6,127 nucleotides of DNA from Deltaproteobacteria bacterium (GCA_019307165.1 JAFDKD010000206.1:1-6127); one strand, 5' to 3'; shown: positions 1 through 5,326, numbered from the stretch's first letter. Program-made: numbers and translations. Notes: generated from the sequence alone by a model not told the origin.

Positions 1-1
1 C

Positions 2-73
2 TCACTTGCTCTACTTGGAGTGATAGAAATGACATACCTTGAGAAACGAAGACACGCCATCCTGACCAAGTAG
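2..73 (+). CDS. Possible C-terminal tail of an unrecognised ORF cut by the window edge
   Basis: One plus-strand frame is open from the window edge to a TAG at 71-73 and gives 23 residues ending in TYLEKRRHAILTK. The end is basic and looks plausible for a protein C-terminus, but 23 codons open by chance are common. An internal ATG at 29-31 would give only a 14-residue peptide without a clear ribosome binding site. No family is recognised. If real, the gene lies mostly to the left and converges on the minus-strand gene that ends at 370. Confidence 0.15.
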   Translation, partial: SLALLGVIEMTYLEKRRHAILTK

Positions 74-369
74 CCTCCCCCAGAGCTATTCACCCACGGG
101 ATCGGAACGGAGAGGTATAAAAGACGCATAAATATTATGTGAGTACGGCTCGGTGGAAAATCGAAATCTTAGATAACTTATTGATATTGATATGAAATCC
201 CGATATCCCAGGCCGCTTTTGAATTTCCATATGTTTTCAATGAGTTAGGGCCACTGGCAACATAAGGCACGTAATCTGTAATCCAAGAGGCTCAGGACTA
301 GTCACAACATATGGGACTCCGCCCAAAGTAGATAAATGATGCAATTTTCAGATAGCAGTCTGTTCCCGG
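74..369. other. Intergenic region without a recognisable gene
   Basis: About 300 AT-richer bases lie between the left-edge ORF tail and the stop of the minus-strand GMP-synthase-like gene. No long frame is open on either strand. I found no hairpin with a T-tract that would serve as a terminator for the gene ending at 370, and no convincing promoter. CATATG occurs near 229 and 309, which is probably chance. Confidence 0.5.
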
Positions 370-1620
370 TCAGAAAAGCTCTATGGTGGCGGGCGGTCGC
401 CTGCTGATGTCAAACGCTGCCCTTGCGGCACCGGTTTTCTCGCAAATGGCCTTTCCCGTCTCAACAAGGTAATCAAAGTCAACTCTCATGGGCCATGCGG
501 TCCGGACGTCTTCGCTTTCGACAATCTTAATGGTGACGGGATACGTTCCCGTGCCGGAGTCAAAGACTTCATACAAGACACGGGGCAGGCCGAATTTTTC
601 AAAGACCGCATCGGTGATCTTCATCCATATTTCATAGTCAACCTTCGAGCCTTTCACCCACACGACGGGCGCATAGAGCTTTCGGGCCTGCTCGGTAACG
701 GTGGGGTCTATCCACATGGCTTCGGTCTTCATTTTCCAGCATTGGACGTCCTGCCCCACGATACCGGTCACAAACGCTGCAAGTTCAGTATCGGGCGCCA
801 TCTCCGGGTCGAGACAGGCGGAGAAATACTGGAACGGAGTCCTTACGCCGGTATTCTCATCGTATTTGCAGGGCTGCCCCCACATGTCACGGCAATATTC
901 CCTGACCTTTTGTTCCACGGTATCCGTCGCGTGCTTGCAGATACGGAGCTTTTCTTCGTTGAATGCCCCCCCGACGCGCAGCAGCTGTGCCGGTCCGGGG
1001 CACGGTATTTTCCTGGCAAAATCCTTCGGGATGCCCAGATAGGTCGCCACTTTCCTGACATGGGGCTTGTACAGCGGGGCGAGTGGTTCCAGCTTGCGCA
1101 TGGTGTAGGGAAGATCGACGTTATGCTGGGTCTGCCGTTTTTCGTCGGTCATGACGATATCGGGAGCAATGGTGCCGTCCGCAATCCAGTCAGCAGACAG
1201 TGACGCGATATGTTTGTTGGAGGCGACGGTATAGAGGCTGCGGAATATGTCTCGCTTCATCGTCCCGTCGGAGATGCCTTCAAACCATGGGACAACGATC
1301 GCACGGTTGTGAAGAACCTCGAAGTTGGGGAAGTCCTCGAACATCGAAGCGGTCACGGAGAACTCTTCTTCGTCATCCAGTATCCTACGGAAGCCGTCGT
1401 TAATGAAAAACAGGTGCAGCCGTTCACCCAGAGCTTCCTTCAGAAGAAAAGCAACGGTGGTGCTATCCACGCCACCCGACTCCGAAAGTGCCACTTTCTC
1501 TTTCGGCCCGACGAGTCCGGCGACCCACTCAAGAGCGCCGTCTACAAAAACTTTTGGATTGAAGTCAGAAAGAGATTTCGGAACTTCCAAGTCATACCGG
1601 TAAACAGTTAAGTCTGGCAT
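370..1620 (-). CDS. Stand-alone GMP-synthase-like ATP pyrophosphatase, no glutaminase domain
   Basis: This 416-residue cytoplasmic protein resembles the ATP-pyrophosphatase plus dimerisation half of GMP synthase (GuaA), which adenylylates XMP and aminates it to GMP. Seen in the sequence: the PP-loop SGGVDS at residues 48-53, FINDGFRR (72-79, matching FVDNGLLR of GuaA), DGTIAPDIV (148-156), HNVDLP (166-171), CPGPAQLLR (207-215, matching FPGPGLAIR), SEDVRTA near 369 and a C-terminal RRPPATIELF that parallels SKPPATIEWE. The amidotransferase class I domain with its catalytic Cys is absent and no neighbour encodes it, so ammonia would have to come from elsewhere. It is about 100 residues longer than the matching part of GuaA, mainly around residues 235-330, and the usual RSVGV-GDGRTY substrate segment is replaced by LYEVFDSGTGTY. 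I infer a diverged paralogue that may use another substrate; an archaeal-style split GMP synthase is the alternative. The start at 1620 is chosen because AGGGAG lies 9 bases upstream; the ATG at 1629 directly abuts that motif. Confidence 0.85.
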   Translation of the reverse strand: MPDLTVYRYDLEVPKSLSDFNPKVFVDGALEWVAGLVGPKEKVALSESGGVDSTTVAFLLKEALGERLHLFFINDGFRRILDDEEEFSVTASMFEDFPNFEVLHNRAIVVPWFEGISDGTMKRDIFRSLYTVASNKHIASLSADWIADGTIAPDIVMTDEKRQTQHNVDLPYTMRKLEPLAPLYKPHVRKVATYLGIPKDFARKIPCPGPAQLLRVGGAFNEEKLRICKHATDTVEQKVREYCRDMWGQPCKYDENTGVRTPFQYFSACLDPEMAPDTELAAFVTGIVGQDVQCWKMKTEAMWIDPTVTEQARKLYAPVVWVKGSKVDYEIWMKITDAVFEKFGLPRVLYEVFDSGTGTYPVTIKIVESEDVRTAWPMRVDFDYLVETGKAICEKTGAARAAFDISRRPPATIELF

Positions 1621-1629
1621 GGTCTGCAT

Positions 1630-1635
1630 CTCCCT
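1630..1635 (-). promoter_or_regulatory. Ribosome binding site that decides the start of the GMP-synthase-like gene
   Basis: The minus strand reads AGGGAG here. It directly abuts the ATG at 1629-1627, leaving no spacer, but lies 9 bases from the in-frame ATG at 1620-1618. Normal Shine-Dalgarno spacing therefore favours the downstream start, giving a protein beginning MPDLTVYRYDL. Confidence 0.6.
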
Positions 1636-1959
1636 ATAATGAATTTATATTCCCAAACTTTGCACTATCGCTGTAAAATAGCTCGCCTAGGGTTGTGCTG
1701 TTGGGTAACGAGTCAACGCTTTGAATGGCATTCTCAGGATAACGAATTTGGGGGAGAATGTCTACATACGGCAAGGGGTTGATACGATAGGAAATGAAAG
1801 ATCTGTCATGAGCCAGGACCTACCCCTGGAGGATTGTTGTTATAGCCAGATCTATTCTGTAATTAGCGCGTAATTTCTGACGGTTGGAGGTGTGGCACGG
1901 TGCACGCACAGGCCGGAGCCTTTCAGAACGAACCACTACATATTGAACTTCGGCCTAAA
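1636..1959. other. Intergenic region between divergent genes
   Basis: This stretch separates the minus-strand GMP-synthase-like gene from the plus-strand exported-protein block and must hold the promoter of the former. I see TTTACA (minus strand, 1677-1672) and AT-rich hexamers nearer the gene, but no pair with standard 16-18 base spacing, so I do not call a promoter. A frame starting with GTG at 1901 after GGAGG runs straight through the plus-strand promoter and into the next gene, and I do not consider it real. No RNA gene or repeat was recognised. Confidence 0.5.
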
Positions 1960-1988
1960 TTGACACCACGCTGCACCTCGGTTATACT
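1960..1988 (+). promoter_or_regulatory. Near-consensus sigma70 promoter for the exported-protein block
   Basis: TTGACA at 1960-1965 is followed after exactly 17 bases by TATACT at 1983-1988. That is a perfect -35 box and a five-of-six -10 box with ideal spacing. Transcription would begin near 1995, about 70 bases before the zinc-ribbon mini-ORF and about 245 before the DUF1566 gene. No terminator separates it from either gene. The long leader leaves room for translational control, but no riboswitch fold was recognised. Confidence 0.65.
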
Positions 1989-2062
1989 TCTCTGCATCAA
2001 GATTCGCAAACCTGCCTTTTCTTTTCAAAATTTACCTACCCTTAAATCTGGAGGACATCGAA

Positions 2063-2167
2063 GTGAAGTGCCCCGAGTGCCAGAGTGAGAATCTTGAACG
2101 CATGAAATACTGTGTCGAATGCGAAACCAAATGTGAAAGTCGGTTTGATGTCGTCCTATTTGTGTGA
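2063..2167 (+). CDS. Zinc-ribbon mini-ORF, possible N-terminal remnant of a larger protein
   Basis: A 34-codon frame starts with GTG at 2063, 8 bases after a strong GGAGG (2050-2054), and ends at TGA 2165-2167. The peptide begins MKCPECQSENLERMKYCVEC and carries CxxC at residues 3-6 and 17-20, plus another Cys at 24, the pattern of a single zinc ribbon. The same opening (CPxCxxEN...KFCxxCG) is typical of the N-terminus of multidomain proteins such as class III adenylate cyclases with a double zinc ribbon. Here the second ribbon and everything beyond are missing. I infer either a decayed gene start whose translation signals survive or a genuine tiny zinc-binding protein. It lies between the promoter and the exported DUF1566 gene, 73 bases before the latter's start. 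Confidence 0.5.
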   Translation: MKCPECQSENLERMKYCVECETKCESRFDVVLFV

Positions 2168-2240
2168 CAACGAGAACGAATACCTTAGGTCTTGGTGGCA
2201 GCTCAATGAAATTCAAATTCAACACCAGGGGGGGGGTATT

Positions 2241-3596
2241 ATGCGTTTCGTAAATCGTATTGTGTTGAGTGTGTTTCTTTCTATTGTGATCCCCTGTGGT
2301 CCTGTGGTTATGACGGCTTTAGCGGGGACCCTGGATGACACTGGCTCGCCCGAAGAGCCTGGAGGCGGGGCCATGTACGCATTGGAGGATATTTACAATC
2401 GCCTGGATGCCGGGACGGAAGGTGCCAAGCGGAGCGGGGCGTTTATCGAGCCTTCATCAGGCCCGACATCGGGCACGGGGCGTACGCTGGACGAGGTGAT
2501 GGGCAAGGCCCCGGCTCGGGATGATACTGACGGTGCCGTTGAGGCTGACGTGCTTTCGGATAAGACATTCTGGGGGGTGACCGGCGGGGAGTGGGGTCCA
2601 AGGACCGGGACTATGCCAAACCGGAGAGCGGTGACCTATACGCCCGGAACTGTCGATCAGCCGGTAGCGGCGGGTTATCACAATGGTTCCGGCAAGGTGG
2701 AGGGGGATGCGGATCTGACATCCGACAATATAAAGTTGGGTAAGGACATTTTCGGTGTGACGGGCAACGTCATCAAGGCCACGGGTAATGCAGCAGCCGG
2801 AGAGGTATTGATAGGCAGGACGTTTTCGAATGACGGCGGGCCGGAAATCGGGACCATGCCGGACCGGCGAGCGATTACTTACACCCCGGATACCGCCGAT
2901 CAGGCGGTAGCGGCGGGTTATCACAACGGTGCCGGCAAGGTGGAGGGGGATGCGGATCTCCTAGCCGCCAATATCAAATGCGGGGTGACGATTTTCGGTG
3001 TGACCGGTACGCTTCCACCGGGGTGTGTCGCGAAAACGGGCCAGACCACTTGCTATAATACCGATGGAGATGTCATAGACTGTTCCGGGACCGGGCAAGA
3101 CGGTGAATATGAGCAAGGTTGTGATCTGGCAGTGCCACCTACAGGTGGCTTTGACTTCGGGAACTACAACCGGACCTCGCTGCCGTTTTCTGCGGATAAT
3201 TTCAGGGACAACGGGGATGGGACGGTAACGGACAAGGTGACCTGCCTGATCTGGCTGAAGAACGCCAGATGTTTTGCAGGGGATTGGGCATCTGCCTTGA
3301 GCTACTGCAACACCCTGGCAAACGGCAGTTGTGGGCTTACTGACGGTTCTTCGGCCGGCGACTGGCGCCTCCCCAACATCAATGAGTTGAGGAGTCTTTT
3401 TGATCCAAACCTTGCCCCGCCCTATCTGCCGCTCGACCATCCATTTGAATACGTGGAGTTAAGCTACTACTGGGCGAGTACCACGGTTTCGGGAAATCCG
3501 GGCAATGCATGGCACGTGGGCTTGAGTAATGACGACGCAGGCGACACCCCAAAGTATTACGGTGGCTGGGTGTGGGCCGTCCGCGGAGGGCAATGA
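2241..3596 (+). CDS. Exported protein with GVTG shaft repeats and a C-terminal DUF1566 (Lcl) domain
   Basis: This 451-residue protein starts at an ATG preceded by a run of nine G (2228-2236). The frame is open further upstream to 2112, but the signal peptide begins here: MRFVNR, then a hydrophobic stretch, with probable cleavage after TALA (residue 28). Residues 45-115 carry a segment common in deltaproteobacterial proteins of this type (YALEDIYNRLDAG, TLDEVMGKAP). Two repeats follow, about 105-175 and 190-257, each with GTMPxRRAxTYTP, VAAGYHNG, GKVEGDADL and IFGVTG; similar IFGVTGT units occur in phage tail-fibre shafts. A Cys-rich linker (KTGQTTCYNTDGD, residues 266-278) leads to the DUF1566 domain, about 313-449: NGDGTVTDKVTCLIW, WRLPNINELRSLFDP, YYWASTT and the terminal WAVRGG. 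DUF1566 domains have a C-type-lectin-like fold. The role is unknown; surface binding or display is my inference. No membrane anchor or CTERM tail is present. Confidence 0.85.
   Translation: MRFVNRIVLSVFLSIVIPCGPVVMTALAGTLDDTGSPEEPGGGAMYALEDIYNRLDAGTEGAKRSGAFIEPSSGPTSGTGRTLDEVMGKAPARDDTDGAVEADVLSDKTFWGVTGGEWGPRTGTMPNRRAVTYTPGTVDQPVAAGYHNGSGKVEGDADLTSDNIKLGKDIFGVTGNVIKATGNAAAGEVLIGRTFSNDGGPEIGTMPDRRAITYTPDTADQAVAAGYHNGAGKVEGDADLLAANIKCGVTIFGVTGTLPPGCVAKTGQTTCYNTDGDVIDCSGTGQDGEYEQGCDLAVPPTGGFDFGNYNRTSLPFSADNFRDNGDGTVTDKVTCLIWLKNARCFAGDWASALSYCNTLANGSCGLTDGSSAGDWRLPNINELRSLFDPNLAPPYLPLDHPFEYVELSYYWASTTVSGNPGNAWHVGLSNDDAGDTPKYYGGWVWAVRGGQ
2663..2959 (+). repeat. In-gene near-identical repeat pair (2663-2716 and 2906-2959)
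   Basis: Two 54-base segments inside the DUF1566 gene are identical except at two positions and lie exactly 243 bases (81 codons) apart. They encode VAAGYHNG(S/A)GKVEGDADL in both shaft repeats. The flanking parts of the repeats are much more diverged in DNA, so this core is either recently duplicated or kept alike by gene conversion. The in-frame spacing means that recombination between the copies would delete or add one whole unit without a frameshift. Confidence 0.8.
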
Positions 3597-3706
3597 GGGC
3601 ATTGAAAATTGTTGAAAAGTAGATATTAAGAATAGTGGAGCGAAGTGAAATCCATAAATTATCAATCTTCAATTTTATGTGTTTAATTTCAAAGGGAGCG
3701 GCCTAA

Positions 3707-4306
3707 ATGAATCCAATAGTCAAGAGCACCATGCAATTGGGAGTGATCTATATGATATGCTTTGGTCTATTCAACCTGCAACCGGCGGCAGCTGAGGGGA
3801 ACATCGACGGCACATTCAAATACGCCTGTTCGGAAAACTGCGGGTGGGTAAACTTCAGCCCCACGAACGGCGGGGTCACGGTCCACAACACCCATCTCTC
3901 CGGCTACGCATGGGCCGCGAATATCGGCTGGATCAAGCTGGGGTACGGGCCAGGCCCTTATAAGAACAACGCTGCGGACAACTGGGGTGTAAATCGGGAC
4001 AGGGGCACCAATGCCCTTTCCGGCTTTGCCTGGAGTGAGAATGCGGGGTGGATCAATTTCAACCCAACGAACAGCAAGGTGACCATCGATCCGAGAACAG
4101 GGAAATTCGACGGCTATGCCTGGGGCGAGAACCTGGGATGGATTCATTTCAAAAGCCCTGTAGGACTCTATGGTGTTGTCACAACCAATACCCTGCCGGT
4201 TCCCACCCTGAACCCATGGGGCATGACTGGCCTCATGCTCTTATTGGGTATTTTTGCTGTCCGGTTGATGAGGCGAGGCAGGAAGAATGCGATCAGGACC
4301 ATTTAA
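3707..4306 (+). CDS. Exported aromatic-repeat protein with an IPTL-CTERM sorting signal
   Basis: A 199-residue protein with AGGGAG at 3693-3698, 8 bases before the ATG. A signal peptide covers residues 1-29 (hydrophobic core, cleavage after QPAAA). Four units of the pattern G(Y/F)AWxENxGWINF follow: YACSENCGWVNF (39-50), GYAWAANIGWIKL (66-78), GFAWSENAGWINF (106-118) and GYAWGENLGWIHF (136-148). Two of them are followed by SPTNGGVTV or NPTNSKVTI. The C-terminus is VPTLNPWG (165-172), a hydrophobic helix (173-186) and the basic tail RLMRRGRK, matching the IPTLxxWG-CTERM signal that exosortase H (XrtH) is known to process. No exosortase is in the window, so it must be encoded elsewhere. The gene lies 110 bases after the DUF1566 gene with no terminator seen between, so co-transcription is plausible. 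The ligand or structural role of the repeats is unknown. Confidence 0.85.
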   Translation: MNPIVKSTMQLGVIYMICFGLFNLQPAAAEGNIDGTFKYACSENCGWVNFSPTNGGVTVHNTHLSGYAWAANIGWIKLGYGPGPYKNNAADNWGVNRDRGTNALSGFAWSENAGWINFNPTNSKVTIDPRTGKFDGYAWGENLGWIHFKSPVGLYGVVTTNTLPVPTLNPWGMTGLMLLLGIFAVRLMRRGRKNAIRTI

Positions 4307-4360
4307 CGATGACCTCACAAAAATGGCAGAGTAAAAAACAAGCCATCCGGGGGCCACAAG

Positions 4361-4444
4361 ATGTGGTGGGTTGGTAAATTTGGCGTGAGGCTTTGCCTGC
4401 TGCTTCTATCAGGCAAAGGTTTGGGATGGAGTCAGGACACCTAA
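4361..4444 (+). CDS. Possible 27-residue signal-peptide-like ORF
   Basis: ATG at 4361 opens a 27-codon frame encoding MWWVGKFGVRLCLLLLSGKG and then LGWSQDT before TAA. It has the shape of an export signal: a Lys/Arg-containing start, a Leu-rich core and a short polar end. GGGGG at 4350-4354 could act as a weak ribosome binding site. It lies 54 bases after the IPTL-CTERM gene and before the terminator. It may be the stub of a lost exported protein, a tiny membrane peptide or chance. The hairpin at 4391-4418 falls inside it and is an equally good explanation for part of the sequence. Confidence 0.2.
   Translation: MWWVGKFGVRLCLLLLSGKGLGWSQDT
4391..4418 (+). other. 9-bp hairpin downstream of the IPTL-CTERM gene
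   Basis: CTTTGCCTG (4391-4399) and CAGGCAAAG (4410-4418) are exact inverted repeats around a 10-base loop. The following bases are GTTTGGG rather than a T-tract, so this is not a standard intrinsic terminator. It could protect the 3' end of the upstream message. The true terminator follows about 80 bases later. Confidence 0.45.
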
Positions 4445-4496
4445 GATATCCAAAATCTATCATAATAGAGAGGTTGTGAAAATCGGCTTAACCCCT

Positions 4497-4521
4497 AACC
4501 GCCTTCGGGCGGTTTTCTTTT
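4497..4521 (+). terminator. Intrinsic terminator of the exported-protein block
   Basis: AACCGCC, a TTCG tetraloop and GGCGGTT form a perfect 7-bp stem (4497-4514), followed by TTTTCTTTT (4513-4521). This is a textbook rho-independent terminator on the plus strand, about 190 bases after the stop of the IPTL-CTERM gene. Confidence 0.9.
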
Positions 4522-4584
4522 GCCCTGCCAACTCACTATTGGTCCATTGCTGAAGACAAATCCTAGGCCTCATTTACCCCTTTT

Positions 4585-4698
4585 TCAGCAAAGCCTATCC
4601 AGCCCTTTCACATCGCCTTCAGCGTGACCCTTGTATTTCCCGGCAAGATCCCGGACGGCGTCTTCCACGAGAGTTGATTCCGGGGCCTCGAGGTTCAT
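4585..4698 (-). pseudogene. Possible degraded coding fragment, unrecognised
   Basis: The minus strand encodes a 37-residue segment rich in Asp, Glu, Lys and Ala, including STLVEDAVRDLAGKYKGHAE, and ends at TGA 4587-4585. Its composition looks like a real amphipathic protein fragment, but the first ATG (4698) has no ribosome binding site and the frame upstream runs back into the tRNA terminator. Just before the stop, another frame reads WIGFAEKGVNEA to a TAG, so a one-base frameshift in an older gene is possible. No family is recognised. The fragment lies downstream of tRNA-Glu and its terminator. Chance remains possible. Confidence 0.22.
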
Positions 4699-4781
4699 AT
4701 GGAATGGTGGCTCAATTTTCGTCGCAAAGTCCGAAAATGAAGCTGGGGGTTGGAAATAGGGTAGGAATTTTTTTGTCCACG

Positions 4782-4816
4782 AAAAAGGGGTTAGCGACAA
4801 ATATCGCTAACCCCTT
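4782..4816 (-). terminator. Intrinsic terminator of tRNA-Glu
   Basis: On the minus strand AAGGGGTTAGCGA (4816-4804) pairs perfectly over 13 bp with TCGCTAACCCCTT (4797-4785) around a 6-base loop, and a T run continues to 4782. It begins 9 bases after the encoded CCA end of the tRNA. There is no T-tract on the plus-strand side, so it acts for the minus strand. Confidence 0.88.
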
Positions 4817-4825
4817 GATGTTACT

Positions 4826-4903
4826 TGGCGTCCCCAGCGGGATTCGAACCCACGTTACTGGCGTGAAAGGCCAGTGTCCTGGACCGGGCTAGACGATGGG
4901 GAC
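4826..4903 (-). tRNA. tRNA-Glu (UUC) with encoded CCA
   Basis: The minus strand folds as a complete cloverleaf. The 7-bp acceptor stem pairs GTCCCCA (4903-4897) with TGGGGAC (4836-4830), followed by discriminator G (4829) and an encoded CCA (4828-4826). The anticodon stem CTGGC/GCCAG encloses the loop CTTTCAC with anticodon TTC at 4867-4865. The T arm carries GTTCGAATC. The sequence closely resembles the usual bacterial tRNA-Glu, starting GTCCCC-TCGTCTAG and ending GGGGACGCCA. It appears as a single tRNA with its own promoter candidate and terminator, not part of an rRNA operon within this window. The 3' end is intact and no second copy of it, which would suggest an integration site, was seen. 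Confidence 0.96.
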
Positions 4904-4953
4904 TAATTACCACTCATTGATGAGAACAAATTCTCATCAATGAGTGGTAATTA
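4904..4953 (-). repeat. Perfect 23-bp inverted repeat abutting the tRNA 5' end
   Basis: Positions 4904-4926 and 4931-4953 are exact reverse complements over 23 bases around the loop CAAA. The first base of one arm touches the first base of tRNA-Glu at 4903. Each arm also contains CTCATTGATGAG, a smaller hairpin of its own. In the tRNA transcript this would be a long perfect RNA stem directly before the RNase P site, and it could be an RNase III cleavage site. On the plus strand it is followed by ATATTTTTTCTT, so it could also stop plus-strand transcription that would run antisense to the tRNA. Which role applies cannot be decided from sequence. Confidence 0.9.
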
Positions 4954-5024
4954 ATATTTTTTCTTGGTCATCGTCGGGGTTTCTACCCCAATAGGTCCAA
5001 CTTTGTTTCTTCAACAGATCAGGA

Positions 5025-5053
5025 AATTTAAGAAATCGGGTCTGGAATGTCAA
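5025..5053 (-). promoter_or_regulatory. Candidate sigma70 promoter for the tRNA-Glu unit
   Basis: On the minus strand TTGACA (5053-5048) and TAAATT (5030-5025) are separated by exactly 17 bases. The -35 box is perfect and the -10 box is fair. The start would be near 5018, giving a leader of about 115 bases before the tRNA. The leader contains GGGGT-AGAA-ACCCC as a small hairpin (about 4974-4987) and the 23-bp stem next to the tRNA. Confidence 0.5.
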
Positions 5054-5103
5054 GGACAAAACACGGCGCCTGATCACCTTTGTGGGGCCATCTGCCTGTC
5101 CGG

Positions 5104-5285
5104 GGTCGGAGGTCGGAGGACCAGAGGTCGGAGGTCGGAAGTCGGAGGACAGAGAACGGAGGTCGGAGGTCGGAGAACCAGAGGTCGGAGGTCGGAAGTC
5201 GGAGGACAGAGGGACGGTGGGACGGAAGTCGGAGGACAGAGAACGGAGGTCGGAGGTTGGAGGCCGGAGGCAAGGGACGGTGGGA
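5104..5285. repeat. Heptanucleotide tandem repeat array with higher-order units
   Basis: The plus strand is almost entirely 7-base units: mainly GGTCGGA, with variants AGTCGGA, GGACAGA, GAACGGA, GGTTGGA and GGCCGGA. A larger unit of 57 bases (one 8-base unit GGACCAGA or GAACCAGA plus seven heptamers) begins at 5118 and again at 5175. A 12-base interruption, GGGACGGTGGGA, occurs at 5211 and 5274, 63 bases apart, which is nine heptamers. Because 7 and 3 share no factor, all frames stay open and give peptides such as RRSEVGG or PPTSDLR; these are not evidence of a gene. Similar arrays occur between genes in many deltaproteobacterial genomes, from general recollection. Confidence 0.9.
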
Positions 5286-5326
5286 TCTCCGCTAAGCTCC
5301 GACAAGCGGGATTAAGGACATGTCTC

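Noticed and set aside
742..1203. 153-residue plus-strand frame
   Set aside because: It lies wholly antisense to the GMP-synthase-like gene, whose family motifs are clear.
1900..2088. 62-residue plus-strand frame beginning at a GTG
   Set aside because: It runs through the near-consensus promoter at 1960-1988 and overlaps the better supported GTG start at 2063. No domain is recognised.
2112..2240. 43-codon upstream extension of the DUF1566 gene
   Set aside because: The signal peptide begins at 2241 with a G-rich ribosome binding site just before it. The extension overlaps the zinc-ribbon mini-ORF in another frame and looks non-coding.
2457..2924. 155-residue minus-strand frame
   Set aside because: It is antisense to the shaft repeats of the DUF1566 gene and shows only mirrored repeat sequence.
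3134..3149. GCCACCT-AC-AGGTGGC inverted repeat
   Set aside because: It is inside the DUF1566 coding region, has a 2-base loop and no T-tract, so it is probably coding coincidence.
4826..4850. tRNA 3' end as an integration (att) site
   Set aside because: No second copy of the tRNA 3' segment and no integrase gene are visible in the window.
4937..5305. 122-residue minus-strand frame rich in PPTSDLR
   Set aside because: It is translation of the heptamer array followed by the tRNA promoter, leader and palindrome. It has no ribosome binding site and no recognisable domain.
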